NCBI GenBank assembly: GCA_964370165.1
Contig: CAYJIG010000005.1
Span: 1 to 64,000 of the forward strand
Direction: 5' to 3'
Source of the DNA: JAAYCI01 sp964370165
GTDB lineage: Bacteria; Bacillota; Clostridia; Oscillospirales; Ruminococcaceae
Length of the DNA: 64,000 nucleotides
Positions 24,982 to 34,689 of the stretch are shown here, in pieces. Position 1 is the first letter of the stretch. The number at the start of each line of letters is the position of its first letter. The notes beneath the pieces are model-generated. The model was not told the origin of the DNA and did not search any database. It saw nothing but the letters and a program-made list of their open reading frames with translations. Made by a program: the position numbers and the translations under genes.

Positions 24982-26832
24982 ATGCTACTCACACGACAAA
25001 GCAAAATAAAAGAAGCTTGGAAGCACCCGGTAGGCCACGAGGTGCTGAGTGGCATGTTGAGGCAAATTGGGAAAAAAGAACGCTGGATAAAACAAGTGTG
25101 GATTGCAAATCAGCCACTTCAAAAATTAGACAAGATAGTGGGTGCAGGGTATTGCGACATGTTGCTTGAAATGGCTTCACGCAATGTGGAGGAAATTTCC
25201 GGCACGCCACAAAACAGAAAAGTTTGGTGGAAAGAAAATGTGATATATCATATTTTCTTGCCTTCGTTTATGGATTCTAATCATGATGGCATAGGCGACA
25301 TAGGTGGCGTGATACGTAGACTGGCGTATATAGAGCGTCTTGGCGTGAACACATTATGGCTTACGCCGGTGATGGATATAGACGAAAATTTTGCTGCGAG
25401 AAACTATAAAAAAGTGTTTGGCGTCAACGGAGATATAGACGACTTTAAAGAATTACTGAACCAAGCGCACAGGCGAGGCATGAAAGTGATAATGAGCTTT
25501 AATATAGGCTCCACTTCAAAACAGCACCAGTGGTTTTCACAAGCGGAAAAAGAAAAGCAAGGCGGATATTATATCATGAGGCCGGGTACTGCCGACAATC
25601 CTCCGAATAACTGGAGCAGGGATCACGGGAGCAGTATGTGGGAATGGTTACCGCATCTTTCGGCATGGGTTTTGCAGCTGGGCGGAATTGGACAGATGGA
25701 TTTAGACTGGGACAACCCCAAACTGCGCAGTGAGATGGCAGACATAGTGAAATTTTGGACAAATATAGGTGTGGACGGATTTTGCTTTGAGCATATCACA
25801 AAATTAAGTAAAAGTGACTATGATAACGGGTTATTGTGCTATAATGTAAAGGGAGCTTGTGGGTCAGAGAAATTCACCTATGGGCCGAAAATGCATGAAT
25901 ATTTAAAGGAACTAAGAGAAGCGGCGGGTCCCTCGGTGATGCTTAGCGGCAAAGTGTTTAATGTTGGGCAAGATATGACAAAGCTTATGGTGTCTGAAAC
26001 TCGAAATGAGCTCGACATGTTGATGGATTATGGACCTGTGGACACAAAGAAATATGAAGAAACAGAAAGCGGAACAATAAAACTGGCTGAGCTGAAAGAA
26101 TATTATATTAACTGGCAAAGTGATTTTGCGGACACAGAATGGATGCCTATACTTTTTGAGGGACCACGCACCGCACGCATGATAAGCAGGATAGGCGTGG
26201 GCCCCTTGTACCGTTGTGTTTTGGCAAAACTGCTGTCTACATGGCTGCTCACACTGCGTGGAACGCCTATTATTTATCAAGGACAAGAGCTGGGCCTACC
26301 AAATGCGAGGGAGTTTTCTCAAGAGAGGCTGTGGAATACAACATCAAAACAATACTACTCGGACACACTGGAAGAAACACTGGACATGAAAATGGCGTGG
26401 AAGTATGTTTTCCCACACTTGGCTGAGCATACTCAGCTGCCGATGCCTTGGGATGCGGGCCCAAAAGCAGGTTTCACAGGAGCATCGCCTTGGGCAAATA
26501 TGCTGGAAGGTGCAGATCACTTGAATGTTGCAGCACAAACAGAAGATAAGTTGTCGGTTTTTAGCCACTACAAAAAGCTGATTGATTTGCGAAATGAATC
26601 TTCATGCATGACTTACGGTAGTTTCAATCCTGTTTTCGCTAAAAACAAAAAGCTATTTTGCTATTTCAGAATTTATGAAGGCGAAAAATGGTATGTCGAG
26701 ATGAACTTGACAGAAAAAGAAGTGATTCGTCCAAGCATTATTTTGAAGTCTCAGAAATTATGGCTTTCAAACTATGATAATCAAGGAAAAACACTGAGGC
26801 CGTATGAGGCAAACATATATAAATGTGAGTAA
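24982..26832 (+). CDS. GH13 (alpha-amylase/oligo-1,6-glucosidase-like) pseudoenzyme
   Basis: A 616-residue cytoplasmic protein (no signal peptide) with an N-terminal ~75-residue extension and then a GH13 barrel closely resembling oligo-1,6-glucosidases: VIYHIFLPSFMDSNHDGIGD, YIERLGVNTLWLTPV, MDLDWDNPKLRSEM, GTPIIYQGQELGLPN. Yet the catalytic motifs are altered. Region I DxVxNH reads SFNIGS (from Ser172); the nucleophile motif GFRxD reads GFCFE (Glu270); the general-acid Glu is replaced in MLSGKV (Lys324); and NHDQPR reads LFEGPR (Glu393). Hydrolase activity is therefore unlikely; a binding or regulatory role is inference. The ATG at 24982 follows AAGGAG. tcdA follows after 39 bp. Confidence 0.85.
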   Translation: MLLTRQSKIKEAWKHPVGHEVLSGMLRQIGKKERWIKQVWIANQPLQKLDKIVGAGYCDMLLEMASRNVEEISGTPQNRKVWWKENVIYHIFLPSFMDSNHDGIGDIGGVIRRLAYIERLGVNTLWLTPVMDIDENFAARNYKKVFGVNGDIDDFKELLNQAHRRGMKVIMSFNIGSTSKQHQWFSQAEKEKQGGYYIMRPGTADNPPNNWSRDHGSSMWEWLPHLSAWVLQLGGIGQMDLDWDNPKLRSEMADIVKFWTNIGVDGFCFEHITKLSKSDYDNGLLCYNVKGACGSEKFTYGPKMHEYLKELREAAGPSVMLSGKVFNVGQDMTKLMVSETRNELDMLMDYGPVDTKKYEETESGTIKLAELKEYYINWQSDFADTEWMPILFEGPRTARMISRIGVGPLYRCVLAKLLSTWLLTLRGTPIIYQGQELGLPNAREFSQERLWNTTSKQYYSDTLEETLDMKMAWKYVFPHLAEHTQLPMPWDAGPKAGFTGASPWANMLEGADHLNVAAQTEDKLSVFSHYKKLIDLRNESSCMTYGSFNPVFAKNKKLFCYFRIYEGEKWYVEMNLTEKEVIRPSIILKSQKLWLSNYDNQGKTLRPYEANIYKCE

Positions 26833-26871
26833 TAGTTATAATGCGGCGGAATATAATTATGAAGGGGTGAA

Positions 26872-27612
26872 GTGAAGGTGGATGTCTCGCGCACAGCTAT
26901 GCTGGTGGGACAAGACGGGGTGGATTTACTGTTTAAACAGCATATAGCGGTGTTTGGCGTAGGCGGTGTAGGTGGATATGTCTGCGAGGCTTTGGTGCGC
27001 GCAGGTATAGGCGCAATTGATATATTCGACAATGATAAAGTGGCGAAAAGTAACCTAAACCGCCAAATTATTGCGCTGCATTCCACCATCGGTATGCCTA
27101 AAGTGAAGGTGATGGAAAACAGAATAAAAGACATAAATCCTTTGTGTGCAGTGACCGCGCATGAAGTTTTTTATCTGCCGCAAAACGCCGATGAATATCC
27201 GTTGGATAAATATGATTATGTGATAGATGCGATAGATACCGTCAGCGCAAAACTTGAAATCATCACACGGGCAAAGGCGGCAGGCGTGCCGGTAATTAGC
27301 GCGATGGGAACGGGAAATAAGCTTAATGGTGAGGGCTTTTCTGTGATAGATATCACAAAAACCAGCATGTGTCCTTTGGCGCGTATAATGCGAAAAGAAT
27401 TGAAAAAACGTAATATTTTCGGAGTAGAGGTGGTATGCACACAACAGCCGCCTCTTTCTAATGTGCAAAAATTGCCACAAGATGAGGCGAGAGAAACCCG
27501 CAAAGACATACCCGGGAGTATAAGCTTTGTGCCGGGCACAGCAGGCCTGATATTGGCAGGGCATGTAGTGAGAAAAATACTGGAAAAGCATGATTTATTA
27601 CCTTTGAAATAA
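26872..27612 (+). CDS. tcdA: tRNA threonylcarbamoyladenosine dehydratase TcdA (ThiF/E1-like)
   Basis: A 246-residue E1-like ATP-dependent enzyme that cyclises t6A37 to ct6A in tRNA. The nucleotide loop is AVFGVGGVGGYVCEAL, followed by DNDKVAKSNLNRQI, DYVIDAIDTVSAK and the TcdA-typical C-terminal PGSISFVPGTAGLILAGHVV. The start is the GTG at 26872 close behind AAGGGGTGA; a GTG two codons later is possible. Functionally it acts after TsaD, encoded at 6410-7423. A closely related ThiF-type role is the alternative. Confidence 0.88.
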   Translation: MKVDVSRTAMLVGQDGVDLLFKQHIAVFGVGGVGGYVCEALVRAGIGAIDIFDNDKVAKSNLNRQIIALHSTIGMPKVKVMENRIKDINPLCAVTAHEVFYLPQNADEYPLDKYDYVIDAIDTVSAKLEIITRAKAAGVPVISAMGTGNKLNGEGFSVIDITKTSMCPLARIMRKELKKRNIFGVEVVCTQQPPLSNVQKLPQDEARETRKDIPGSISFVPGTAGLILAGHVVRKILEKHDLLPLK

Positions 27613-27638
27613 AAACGATAGTAGCTTCAGGAGGGCCT

Positions 27639-30600
27639 ATGCTAAGGTTTGTGATGGGTCTTGCAGGCACAGGAAAAACCACGCATGTGTTAAACGAGAT
27701 GGTTCGGCGTGCCGACAAAAACAAAAAAAGCATTTTTTTAGTACCGGACCAGTTTTCTTCTTCGGCGGAGCAAATGATATACGATGCGCTGCAAGAAAAA
27801 CAAAAAGCGTTTGTGCAGGTGCTTAGCTTTCGCACGCTTTCTGAGCGTATTTTAAGGCATAGCGGCAATGCGCATGTACGCTTGCTCAGTGATGCCGGCA
27901 GGGTGGTATACGTGCACAGGGCGCTTTCCGCAGTGGCAGATAACTTGCCGGGCTTCGCACGTCAGCTTCGGCGCACAACATTTTGCGAAATGTGTGCAAA
28001 AACTTTACTGGAACTGAAAACAGCAGGGGCTACTCCGGCACAGTTGCGAGAAATTGCAAGCCGAGAAAAAGACGATAAATTGATGGAAATAGCCCTTGTG
28101 TACGAGGCGTATGAAGCGGAAATAGAAAACAGTGTCATGGACCCTGACGACTTGCTACACATGGCGTCGCAAAAGGCGCAGGAATCTTTTTTTGAAGAAA
28201 CAGCGTGTTTTGTAGATGGGTTTGATGGCTTTACAGCGCCTGAATATTTAATGCTGGGCACCGTGATGACAATGTGCGAAGAGCTGTGTGTGGCGCTGTG
28301 TTGCGACGGAATGTACAAGCAAAAAAAAGAAGAAATATCGATGTTTATGCCGGTGTACAAGGCGGCTTTCAGGTTGGAGCAAATTGCAGAAGACAAAGCA
28401 GTTGAGACAAGCTCGCCGCTGATACTTTGTCAAAATCACAGGGCAAAAACAAAAGCGTTGGCAGAGCTGTGTAACATCGCCGGAGCAAGCGAAGGAGAAA
28501 TAACAGTAAAAGAAAACGCACCCTCACAAGATGCGGGAGTGTATTTTACGTCGGCAGAAAATGAATGGGAAGAAGTGCGCCTTGTGGCGGCTAAAATGTA
28601 TCAGCTGGCACGATGTGGGGTCTCTTATAACGACATGGCGCTTGTTTGCCGTGATGTGAGTATGTACCGCCGAGTGGTACGGCGTCAGTTTGCGTTGTAT
28701 AATATTCCTTATTTTATGGACGCGGCAGAAACGGTGGAAAACACTGCTGCCATAGCGTTTATTAGGGCGGCGCTGGCGCTTTTAAAAGGCGGCCTTTCTT
28801 CGGCCGGGGTACTGGCACTGGCAAAGTCGGGCCTTTGCGGTATACCTGCGGAAAGCATGATGGCGCTTGAAAACTATGTCTTCACATGGCAGCCCAAAGC
28901 GGATGATTGGCGAAATGGCTTTGACAAAGACACAGAAAGTTTATTGTCTGAAACAACAAAAGAAGCCAAAGAACAAAAAGATATGGCGCAGGCGGCACGT
29001 GCGGAACTGATCCCGAAAATAGAAGTATTTTTACAAAGGGCAAAAGGCAAGCCGGCAAGTGAATTATCAAAAGAAATATACCTCTTACTAGATGCGTTTT
29101 CAGGTGCGGAGCACATAAAGACACAAGTGCAAAACCTTGAAAAACGAGGGGATGTAATACATGCCGAAAATGCACGCAGGGCCTATGACTTGGCAATGGA
29201 ACTACTTGATGAAATGGCGGGCCTTATGCAAAACACGCAAATGCGCACCGAGGAATATGACGAGCTGTTTTTGCTACTGGTTCGCACCACAGAGTTCGGG
29301 CATGCGCCGCAAACTATGGAAAGCGTGATAGTGACAAGTGCGGACAGGATGCGCCTTGCAGGACCGGAATATTGCTTTGTGCTGGGTGTATGTGAGGGCG
29401 AGTTTCCCATGGAGGTGGGATATAGCGGCCTTTTGAATCATGATGACAGAGATAAACTGGTGCAAAACGGGATTGAGATGCCGGGAAGTTTTGAAAACAG
29501 GAATATGCTGGAAGAGATGTTTTTTTACCGTGCAATGTGCACCCCACGCACGGGAATGTTTATCAGCTATCCAAAACGTAAAGATGGCACGGCGCAGGAA
29601 TATAGCGCAAATCTTGAGCCTATTTTGAAAGCTTTACAGCCGCAAAAGGTGCAGATGCGCACGCAAGACATGGCGGCAACAAAAACAGCGGCGTATGACT
29701 TGTTGGCAGAGGAATACCGCAGGAACACTCCGCTTGCCGCTACATTGTATAAAGCTTTGGAAAACACAAAAGACGATAAAATATTGGGGCAGTTGAGCCT
29801 TTTGAAAGATGTGGATAACAAAGGCGAGTTTTCAATTGCCGACAAGGACGTAATAAAGTCGTTGGTAGGTGAAAATATAACTCTTTCCGCAAGCAGAGTG
29901 GAAAGGTATTTTTCCTGTAGTTTCGCATATTTTCTTGAGCGGGTTTTACGTGTGACACCAAGGCGAAAGGCCGAAGTGAGCCCGATGGAAAGCGGCAGTT
30001 TAGTCCATTATATTTTGGAAAAAGTGCTACTGGAAGCAGGGGATGATTTTAGAGAATATACTGATGATCAGATAAAAGAATCTGTGAAAAAATATAGCGA
30101 TGAAGTTGTTGAGAACGGATTGCAGGATGACACAAAGCGCACCATGTTTATGCTTTCACAAATAACAAAAACCACCATGGAACTGGTGTGTTTTATGCGT
30201 GATATAGCGGCGCAAAGCGAATTTAATACGGATGCGCTGGAGCTGGGCATCGGCATGGACGAAAACAGTGTGCCGGCAATGTCAGTAACCACAAAACTTG
30301 GGAATAAGCTGAGCTTGATAGGTAAAGTAGACAGGGTAGATGTGCTAAAAAAAGACGGTAAAGCGTATTTATGCATCATAGACTACAAAACAGGAAACAA
30401 AGACTTGGACATGAAGGAAATATATAGCGGTATAAATGCACAAATGATGATATACATGGATATCCTGTGTAAAAATGCTGAAAGCAGGTATCCCGGCGCA
30501 TTGCCTGCAGGCGTGCTTTATATGGCGGCAGACCCGTCGCCGGCGGCGGCGGAGAGAAGCGATGGAGCAAAGAAAGGCTTCGAGCTGACAGGTTTTTTGC

Positions 30601-30914
30601 TGAAAGACAGCAAAGTGCTGGATGCGCTGGACGGTGCGAAAGACGGCTCGATTTATCGTTTGTCGTGGAAAAAAGATGAACCAACATCCGGCAAAGGTCT
30701 AAAACTTGTCGAAGCTACAGAGTTTGAATGGATACAAAAGCGGGTGGAAGAGCTGCTGGAAGAAATGGCAGACGGCGTGTACAAGGGTGATTTTGCGGCG
30801 CGGCCAATGGTGAACAAAGATAAACGGGAGTGTAGATTTTGCTCATATCGTGTGGTGTGTCGCCACGTGGACGGAGTGAATGAAAGGCAGTTATCTGAGC
30901 CTGTTTTTTCGTAG
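27639..30914 (+). CDS. addB: ATP-dependent helicase/nuclease subunit B
   Basis: A 1091-residue subunit of the AddAB double-strand-break resection complex, partner of AddA. Residues 1-20 contain the Walker A MGLAGTGKTTHVL. The C-terminal nuclease domain has the [4Fe-4S] cysteines: one in YFSCSFAYF (about 763) and three in CRFCSYRVVC (about 1065-1074), around the catalytic IIDYKTG motif. GGAGGG precedes the ATG. addA follows after 44 bp. Confidence 0.95.
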   Translation: MLRFVMGLAGTGKTTHVLNEMVRRADKNKKSIFLVPDQFSSSAEQMIYDALQEKQKAFVQVLSFRTLSERILRHSGNAHVRLLSDAGRVVYVHRALSAVADNLPGFARQLRRTTFCEMCAKTLLELKTAGATPAQLREIASREKDDKLMEIALVYEAYEAEIENSVMDPDDLLHMASQKAQESFFEETACFVDGFDGFTAPEYLMLGTVMTMCEELCVALCCDGMYKQKKEEISMFMPVYKAAFRLEQIAEDKAVETSSPLILCQNHRAKTKALAELCNIAGASEGEITVKENAPSQDAGVYFTSAENEWEEVRLVAAKMYQLARCGVSYNDMALVCRDVSMYRRVVRRQFALYNIPYFMDAAETVENTAAIAFIRAALALLKGGLSSAGVLALAKSGLCGIPAESMMALENYVFTWQPKADDWRNGFDKDTESLLSETTKEAKEQKDMAQAARAELIPKIEVFLQRAKGKPASELSKEIYLLLDAFSGAEHIKTQVQNLEKRGDVIHAENARRAYDLAMELLDEMAGLMQNTQMRTEEYDELFLLLVRTTEFGHAPQTMESVIVTSADRMRLAGPEYCFVLGVCEGEFPMEVGYSGLLNHDDRDKLVQNGIEMPGSFENRNMLEEMFFYRAMCTPRTGMFISYPKRKDGTAQEYSANLEPILKALQPQKVQMRTQDMAATKTAAYDLLAEEYRRNTPLAATLYKALENTKDDKILGQLSLLKDVDNKGEFSIADKDVIKSLVGENITLSASRVERYFSCSFAYFLERVLRVTPRRKAEVSPMESGSLVHYILEKVLLEAGDDFREYTDDQIKESVKKYSDEVVENGLQDDTKRTMFMLSQITKTTMELVCFMRDIAAQSEFNTDALELGIGMDENSVPAMSVTTKLGNKLSLIGKVDRVDVLKKDGKAYLCIIDYKTGNKDLDMKEIYSGINAQMMIYMDILCKNAESRYPGALPAGVLYMAADPSPAAAERSDGAKKGFELTGFLLKDSKVLDALDGAKDGSIYRLSWKKDEPTSGKGLKLVEATEFEWIQKRVEELLEEMADGVYKGDFAARPMVNKDKRECRFCSYRVVCRHVDGVNERQLSEPVFS

Positions 30915-30958
30915 CAGGAAAGGGTTTTGAATGTTGATTTTAAAGAGAGGTATTTTGC

Positions 30959-33900
30959 ATGAAAAAACCAATGTGGACACAACCACAAAGCAATGCCATT
31001 ATAGATGAAGGCGGTGCGGTGCTGGTTAGTGCGGCGGCGGGAAGTGGAAAAACCGCGGTACTGGTGGAGCGTGCCGTTCGCCTGATTACGCGTGAAAATG
31101 ACCCTGTGGATGCAAGCACACTTTTAATATTGACATTTACTAATGCCGCGGCGGCCGAGCTTCGTGCACGTATTGCAAAGCGTCTGGATGAAGCTATAAA
31201 GCAATCCCCGACGCAAGCAAGATTTTTGCGCAAGCAAAGATTGCAACTGCGCAGGGCGTTTATCGGAACGATAGATGCGTTTTGCCAAAAGCTGGTACGT
31301 GATAACTTCATGTTGCTTTTTTTGCCGCCGGATATTGCGGTGGGTGACGACACTACGCTGGAAAGCTTGCGTCAAACGGCGCTGAGCCAGACGATGGAAG
31401 AGATGTATGCCGATGCGGATTTCGCAGATTTTGCGGCGCAGTACGACAGGGCCCGAAGCGACACGGTGGCCGAAACAGCAGTGTGGGAATTGGCCCGTGA
31501 AGTGGAGACACTGCCGCACCCGGAGCAGTGGATTAAAAAGTTTGCGGCGATGTACGACGAGGACTTGCCACTAAGTAAAAGTGTGTGGGGCCGCGAGATG
31601 ATAAAACACATAAATGCGGCGCTGACCGAGGCGATAGACTTGCTGGATGAAGGGATGAAAGTGATAGACTTTGCACCGGCACTGGCCCCGTATCTGCCGG
31701 CGATAGAGCATAGCCTTGAGACGTTTGAAGTGGCAAGAAAAACCCTACAAAATGGCGAGTGGGATAAGGCAAGGCAGATAATAGGCGAGTATAAACAGAT
31801 GCGCTTAGCGTCTGTAAAAGGCGAAGAAGAAGCTAAAAATGAAATTAAATATATCAGAGAGACTATAAAAAGTAAAATTATAGAAAAAGAAGTAAAAAAA
31901 TATGGGTTTGTGTGCACAGAAGAGCAGTTTTTAGAGGATAAAAAAAGTGCCGCCGCAAAAGTGAAGGCACTTTGCCGTGCGGCGATATTGTTTCGTGAAA
32001 AATATTTAGAGGCTAAAATGGAAGAAAAGGTGCTGGATCATACTGATTTTGAGCATTTGGCACTGAAACTGCTACAAGATGAAAACGGCAACCGCACAAA
32101 ACTTGCCGATAACATGCAGTATGCGCAGGTGTTTGTGGACGAATATCAAGACACAAATGAGCTGCAAAGTACACTGTATGAATGTCTTGCTGCGCCCGGC
32201 GGCGAGAATCTGTTTTATGTGGGCGACATAAAGCAAAGTATTTATAGCTTCCGCAAGGCCAATCCGCACATTTTCTTGCAGAAAAAAGAAAGCTGGAATT
32301 TGTATGAAACAAAAAAACATCCATGTGTGATTGATTTGTCGCACAATTTTCGTAGTGCACCCGGGGTGATAGACGGGGTGAATCATGTGTTTACACATTT
32401 GATGAGTCCCGGACTGGGTGATGTGCATTACAACGAAAGCGAGCGCCTTATTTGTGGCAGAGAACATGCGATAAACGGTGGGTTTTCAGTTAGCATAGCA
32501 GAAGGTGGCACGGCGGAAGAAGCAGCCGTGATAGCAAGACGGATTTCAAGCATGATGGCGGCAAAAACACAAGTGGAAGACAAAGACGGAACAAGAGACT
32601 GCCGCTATGAAGACTTTTGCATATTAATGCGAGCACGAAGCAAGATGCCGTTGTTTGTGGAGGCGTTTGAAAAAGAGGGTATTCCTTTAGTGGCAGACTA
32701 CGCCGAAAATGTCTTGGGAACGCCGGAAGTGCTTCCGATAATTGCGGTGTTGTCGGCGCTTGATAACCCCGGCGATGATGTGATGTTGACGGCCACCATG
32801 ATGGGTCCGCTGTTTGGGTTTTCGGCAGACGAAATAGCGAAAATTCGCACAAATGCGCCAAAAGGAAGAATATGGGGTGCGCTGGCAATTTCACAAGACG
32901 AAAAGTCGGTAGAGTTTTTAGAAACTTTTTCTTACTATAGAACCCTATCCGGGCAGATTTCTATTGGACGCCTATGTGAAGAAATTTTGAATAATACAGG
33001 ATATCTTTCGGCGGTGTCGGCCATGGAAAGTGGGACACTGCGGCGAGAAAATTTGCTGCGGTTTTTGGGTTGGGCAACTGATTTTGGGGACAGTAGCCGT
33101 GGAGGACTTGCGGGTTTTGTGCGTGTGCTTGGCTCAAATGCTGCGTTGCAGGCGCCTGATGTAAAGCAAATGCCGGGACACGTCAGCTTGATGACCATAC
33201 ACAAATCTAAGGGGCTGGAATTTCCTTTTGTGTGGCTGTGTGATGCTGCGAAAACCTTTAGAATAAGTGGGTATGCAAACCGCATACAGCGACATACAGA
33301 GTTTGGAATAGGTATTTTACTTCGCGCGGGAGACATACTTTACCCGACGTTGCAAGCAGCGGCCATCAGAAATAAAATGGTACGTGAAGAAACAAGCGAG
33401 GAAATGCGCCTTTTATATGTGGCGCTGACACGTGCAAAACAACATATTACAGTAAGCTTTGCAAATAAAAACCCTGAAAGCATGCTGGTAAAGGCAGCAA
33501 ATAGCTCGCAGTATGCCACGCCGTTTTTGCTTTCTGAGGCGCAAAGCATGGCGGCGTGGGTGATGAGCGCTGTTTTAAGGCACTCGGACGGCCGTAAGTT
33601 TTTGAAACAACAGGGTATTTCGGCGCAGATTCCCGGAAAAGAAGAGGGTCGGTTTACGTTGTCGCTTGAAACTTTGCAACATCAAAATGAGAACGAAAAG
33701 GAAAAAGAAGAGTTTTGCTTTACGGCAGATCCTGAAGATGATTTGCTGAAAGAAGTGAGCGACGTGTTTTTGCAAAAACCATCTCGGGAGGCGCTTTCGG
33801 AAGTGCCAGTAAAAATAAGTGTATCGGCGCTGTCCAAGGGTGAAAATGTCGATTTTCTGCCTAAGCGCCCGTCGTTTATGTATAAAGATGGGCTTTCGGC

Positions 33901-34402
33901 GGCAGAAAAAGGCACGGCTCAACATGCATTTATGCAGTTTGCTGATTTTGATGCGGCAAAACTTGATGCTAAAAAAGAACTTGAGAGGCTGAAAACAGAG
34001 GGCTATATAAGTGAAATGCAGGCAAAAGCGGTGGACATAAACGGAGTGCGGGCGTTTTTGGCATCGGGGCTGTATGCACGAATAAAAACGGCAAATGAAG
34101 TGCTACGCGAGTATGACTTTATCACTGCGGTGTGTGCCGGCGATGTGCAAGAAAACTTGCCCAAAGAACTTGCCACGGAAGAAGTTTTAGTGCAGGGAAT
34201 AGCCGACATGGTGCTGGTATTTTCAGACTATGCCGAGGTGGTGGACTATAAAACCGACAAAAACATCACGGCGAAAGAGCTGAGAGAAACATATAAGTCT
34301 CAGCTTGATTTATATCGTGCAGCTGTAGAAAAACGCCTAGGGGTACCTGTTTTGCAGTGTAGCATATGGTCGTTTTCGCTGAAAGAAGAAGTGAAGATAT
34401 GA
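30959..34402 (+). CDS. addA: ATP-dependent helicase/nuclease subunit A
   Basis: A 1147-residue UvrD-like helicase with C-terminal RecB-type nuclease. Motifs: TQPQSNAI (Q motif), SAAAGSGKTAVLVERA (I), FVDEYQDTNELQ (II), VGDIKQSIYSFR (III), VSLMTIHKSKGLEFPFVWL (V), LLYVALTRAKQ (VI), and nuclease VVDYKTDKN near residue 1093. With AddB it processes DNA ends for RecA loading and Chi recognition. It is somewhat shorter than the ~1230 residues of the Bacillus protein but has all motifs. AGAGG lies about 9 bp before the ATG. Confidence 0.96.
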   Translation: MKKPMWTQPQSNAIIDEGGAVLVSAAAGSGKTAVLVERAVRLITRENDPVDASTLLILTFTNAAAAELRARIAKRLDEAIKQSPTQARFLRKQRLQLRRAFIGTIDAFCQKLVRDNFMLLFLPPDIAVGDDTTLESLRQTALSQTMEEMYADADFADFAAQYDRARSDTVAETAVWELAREVETLPHPEQWIKKFAAMYDEDLPLSKSVWGREMIKHINAALTEAIDLLDEGMKVIDFAPALAPYLPAIEHSLETFEVARKTLQNGEWDKARQIIGEYKQMRLASVKGEEEAKNEIKYIRETIKSKIIEKEVKKYGFVCTEEQFLEDKKSAAAKVKALCRAAILFREKYLEAKMEEKVLDHTDFEHLALKLLQDENGNRTKLADNMQYAQVFVDEYQDTNELQSTLYECLAAPGGENLFYVGDIKQSIYSFRKANPHIFLQKKESWNLYETKKHPCVIDLSHNFRSAPGVIDGVNHVFTHLMSPGLGDVHYNESERLICGREHAINGGFSVSIAEGGTAEEAAVIARRISSMMAAKTQVEDKDGTRDCRYEDFCILMRARSKMPLFVEAFEKEGIPLVADYAENVLGTPEVLPIIAVLSALDNPGDDVMLTATMMGPLFGFSADEIAKIRTNAPKGRIWGALAISQDEKSVEFLETFSYYRTLSGQISIGRLCEEILNNTGYLSAVSAMESGTLRRENLLRFLGWATDFGDSSRGGLAGFVRVLGSNAALQAPDVKQMPGHVSLMTIHKSKGLEFPFVWLCDAAKTFRISGYANRIQRHTEFGIGILLRAGDILYPTLQAAAIRNKMVREETSEEMRLLYVALTRAKQHITVSFANKNPESMLVKAANSSQYATPFLLSEAQSMAAWVMSAVLRHSDGRKFLKQQGISAQIPGKEEGRFTLSLETLQHQNENEKEKEEFCFTADPEDDLLKEVSDVFLQKPSREALSEVPVKISVSALSKGENVDFLPKRPSFMYKDGLSAAEKGTAQHAFMQFADFDAAKLDAKKELERLKTEGYISEMQAKAVDINGVRAFLASGLYARIKTANEVLREYDFITAVCAGDVQENLPKELATEEVLVQGIADMVLVFSDYAEVVDYKTDKNITAKELRETYKSQLDLYRAAVEKRLGVPVLQCSIWSFSLKEEVKI

Positions 34403-34463
34403 TGCATGATGAGCAAGTTTACGGCATGATAAAAAAACCTTGGGCGAAAAAGTGAATAATGTC

Positions 34464-34492
34464 TTGACAAATGTGAAAATGAATGGTATAGT
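34464..34492 (+). promoter_or_regulatory. Promoter of the infC-rpmI-rplT operon
   Basis: TTGACA (34464-34469) and TATAGT (34487-34492) separated by 17 bp, a near-consensus sigma-A promoter placed just before the structured leader. Confidence 0.88.
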
Positions 34493-34497
34493 TATCG

Positions 34498-34631
34498 CTA
34501 GTAACAAAGTAGCTGTGGCGAGAGTCATGCTCACCTTGTGTGCCTAGCGGCACCGGGTCAATATCGACAGACGGGCTGTTTAGGCGCGGCTGTAGGTTGG
34601 AGCATGGCTGAATATAGGTCATGTTTTTTTG
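34498..34631 (+). ncRNA. L20-type ribosomal protein leader (attenuator)
   Basis: About 190 nt of untranslated RNA precede infC, the place where low-GC Gram-positives carry the L20 leader that lets free L20 repress the operon. The region contains several G/C-rich helices (around 34500-34600) and ends in a hairpin with a T-run (34602-34630). I assign it from position and architecture; I did not verify the L20-binding core by alignment. Confidence 0.55.
34602..34630 (+). terminator. Attenuation terminator in the infC leader
   Basis: GCATGGCT pairs with AGGTCATGT (including G-U pairs) around a short A/T loop and is followed directly by seven T residues. It lies between the promoter and infC, so it can only act as a conditional terminator. 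Confidence 0.6.
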
Positions 34632-34689
34632 TTGCAAATAAGCAGAATGAAACCATAGATGTATTGATGTTTGACAGGAGGTGCTTTCC

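Noticed and set aside
34681..34683. GTG as infC start codon
   Set aside because: It overlaps the last G of the AGGAGG ribosome binding site, leaving no spacing.
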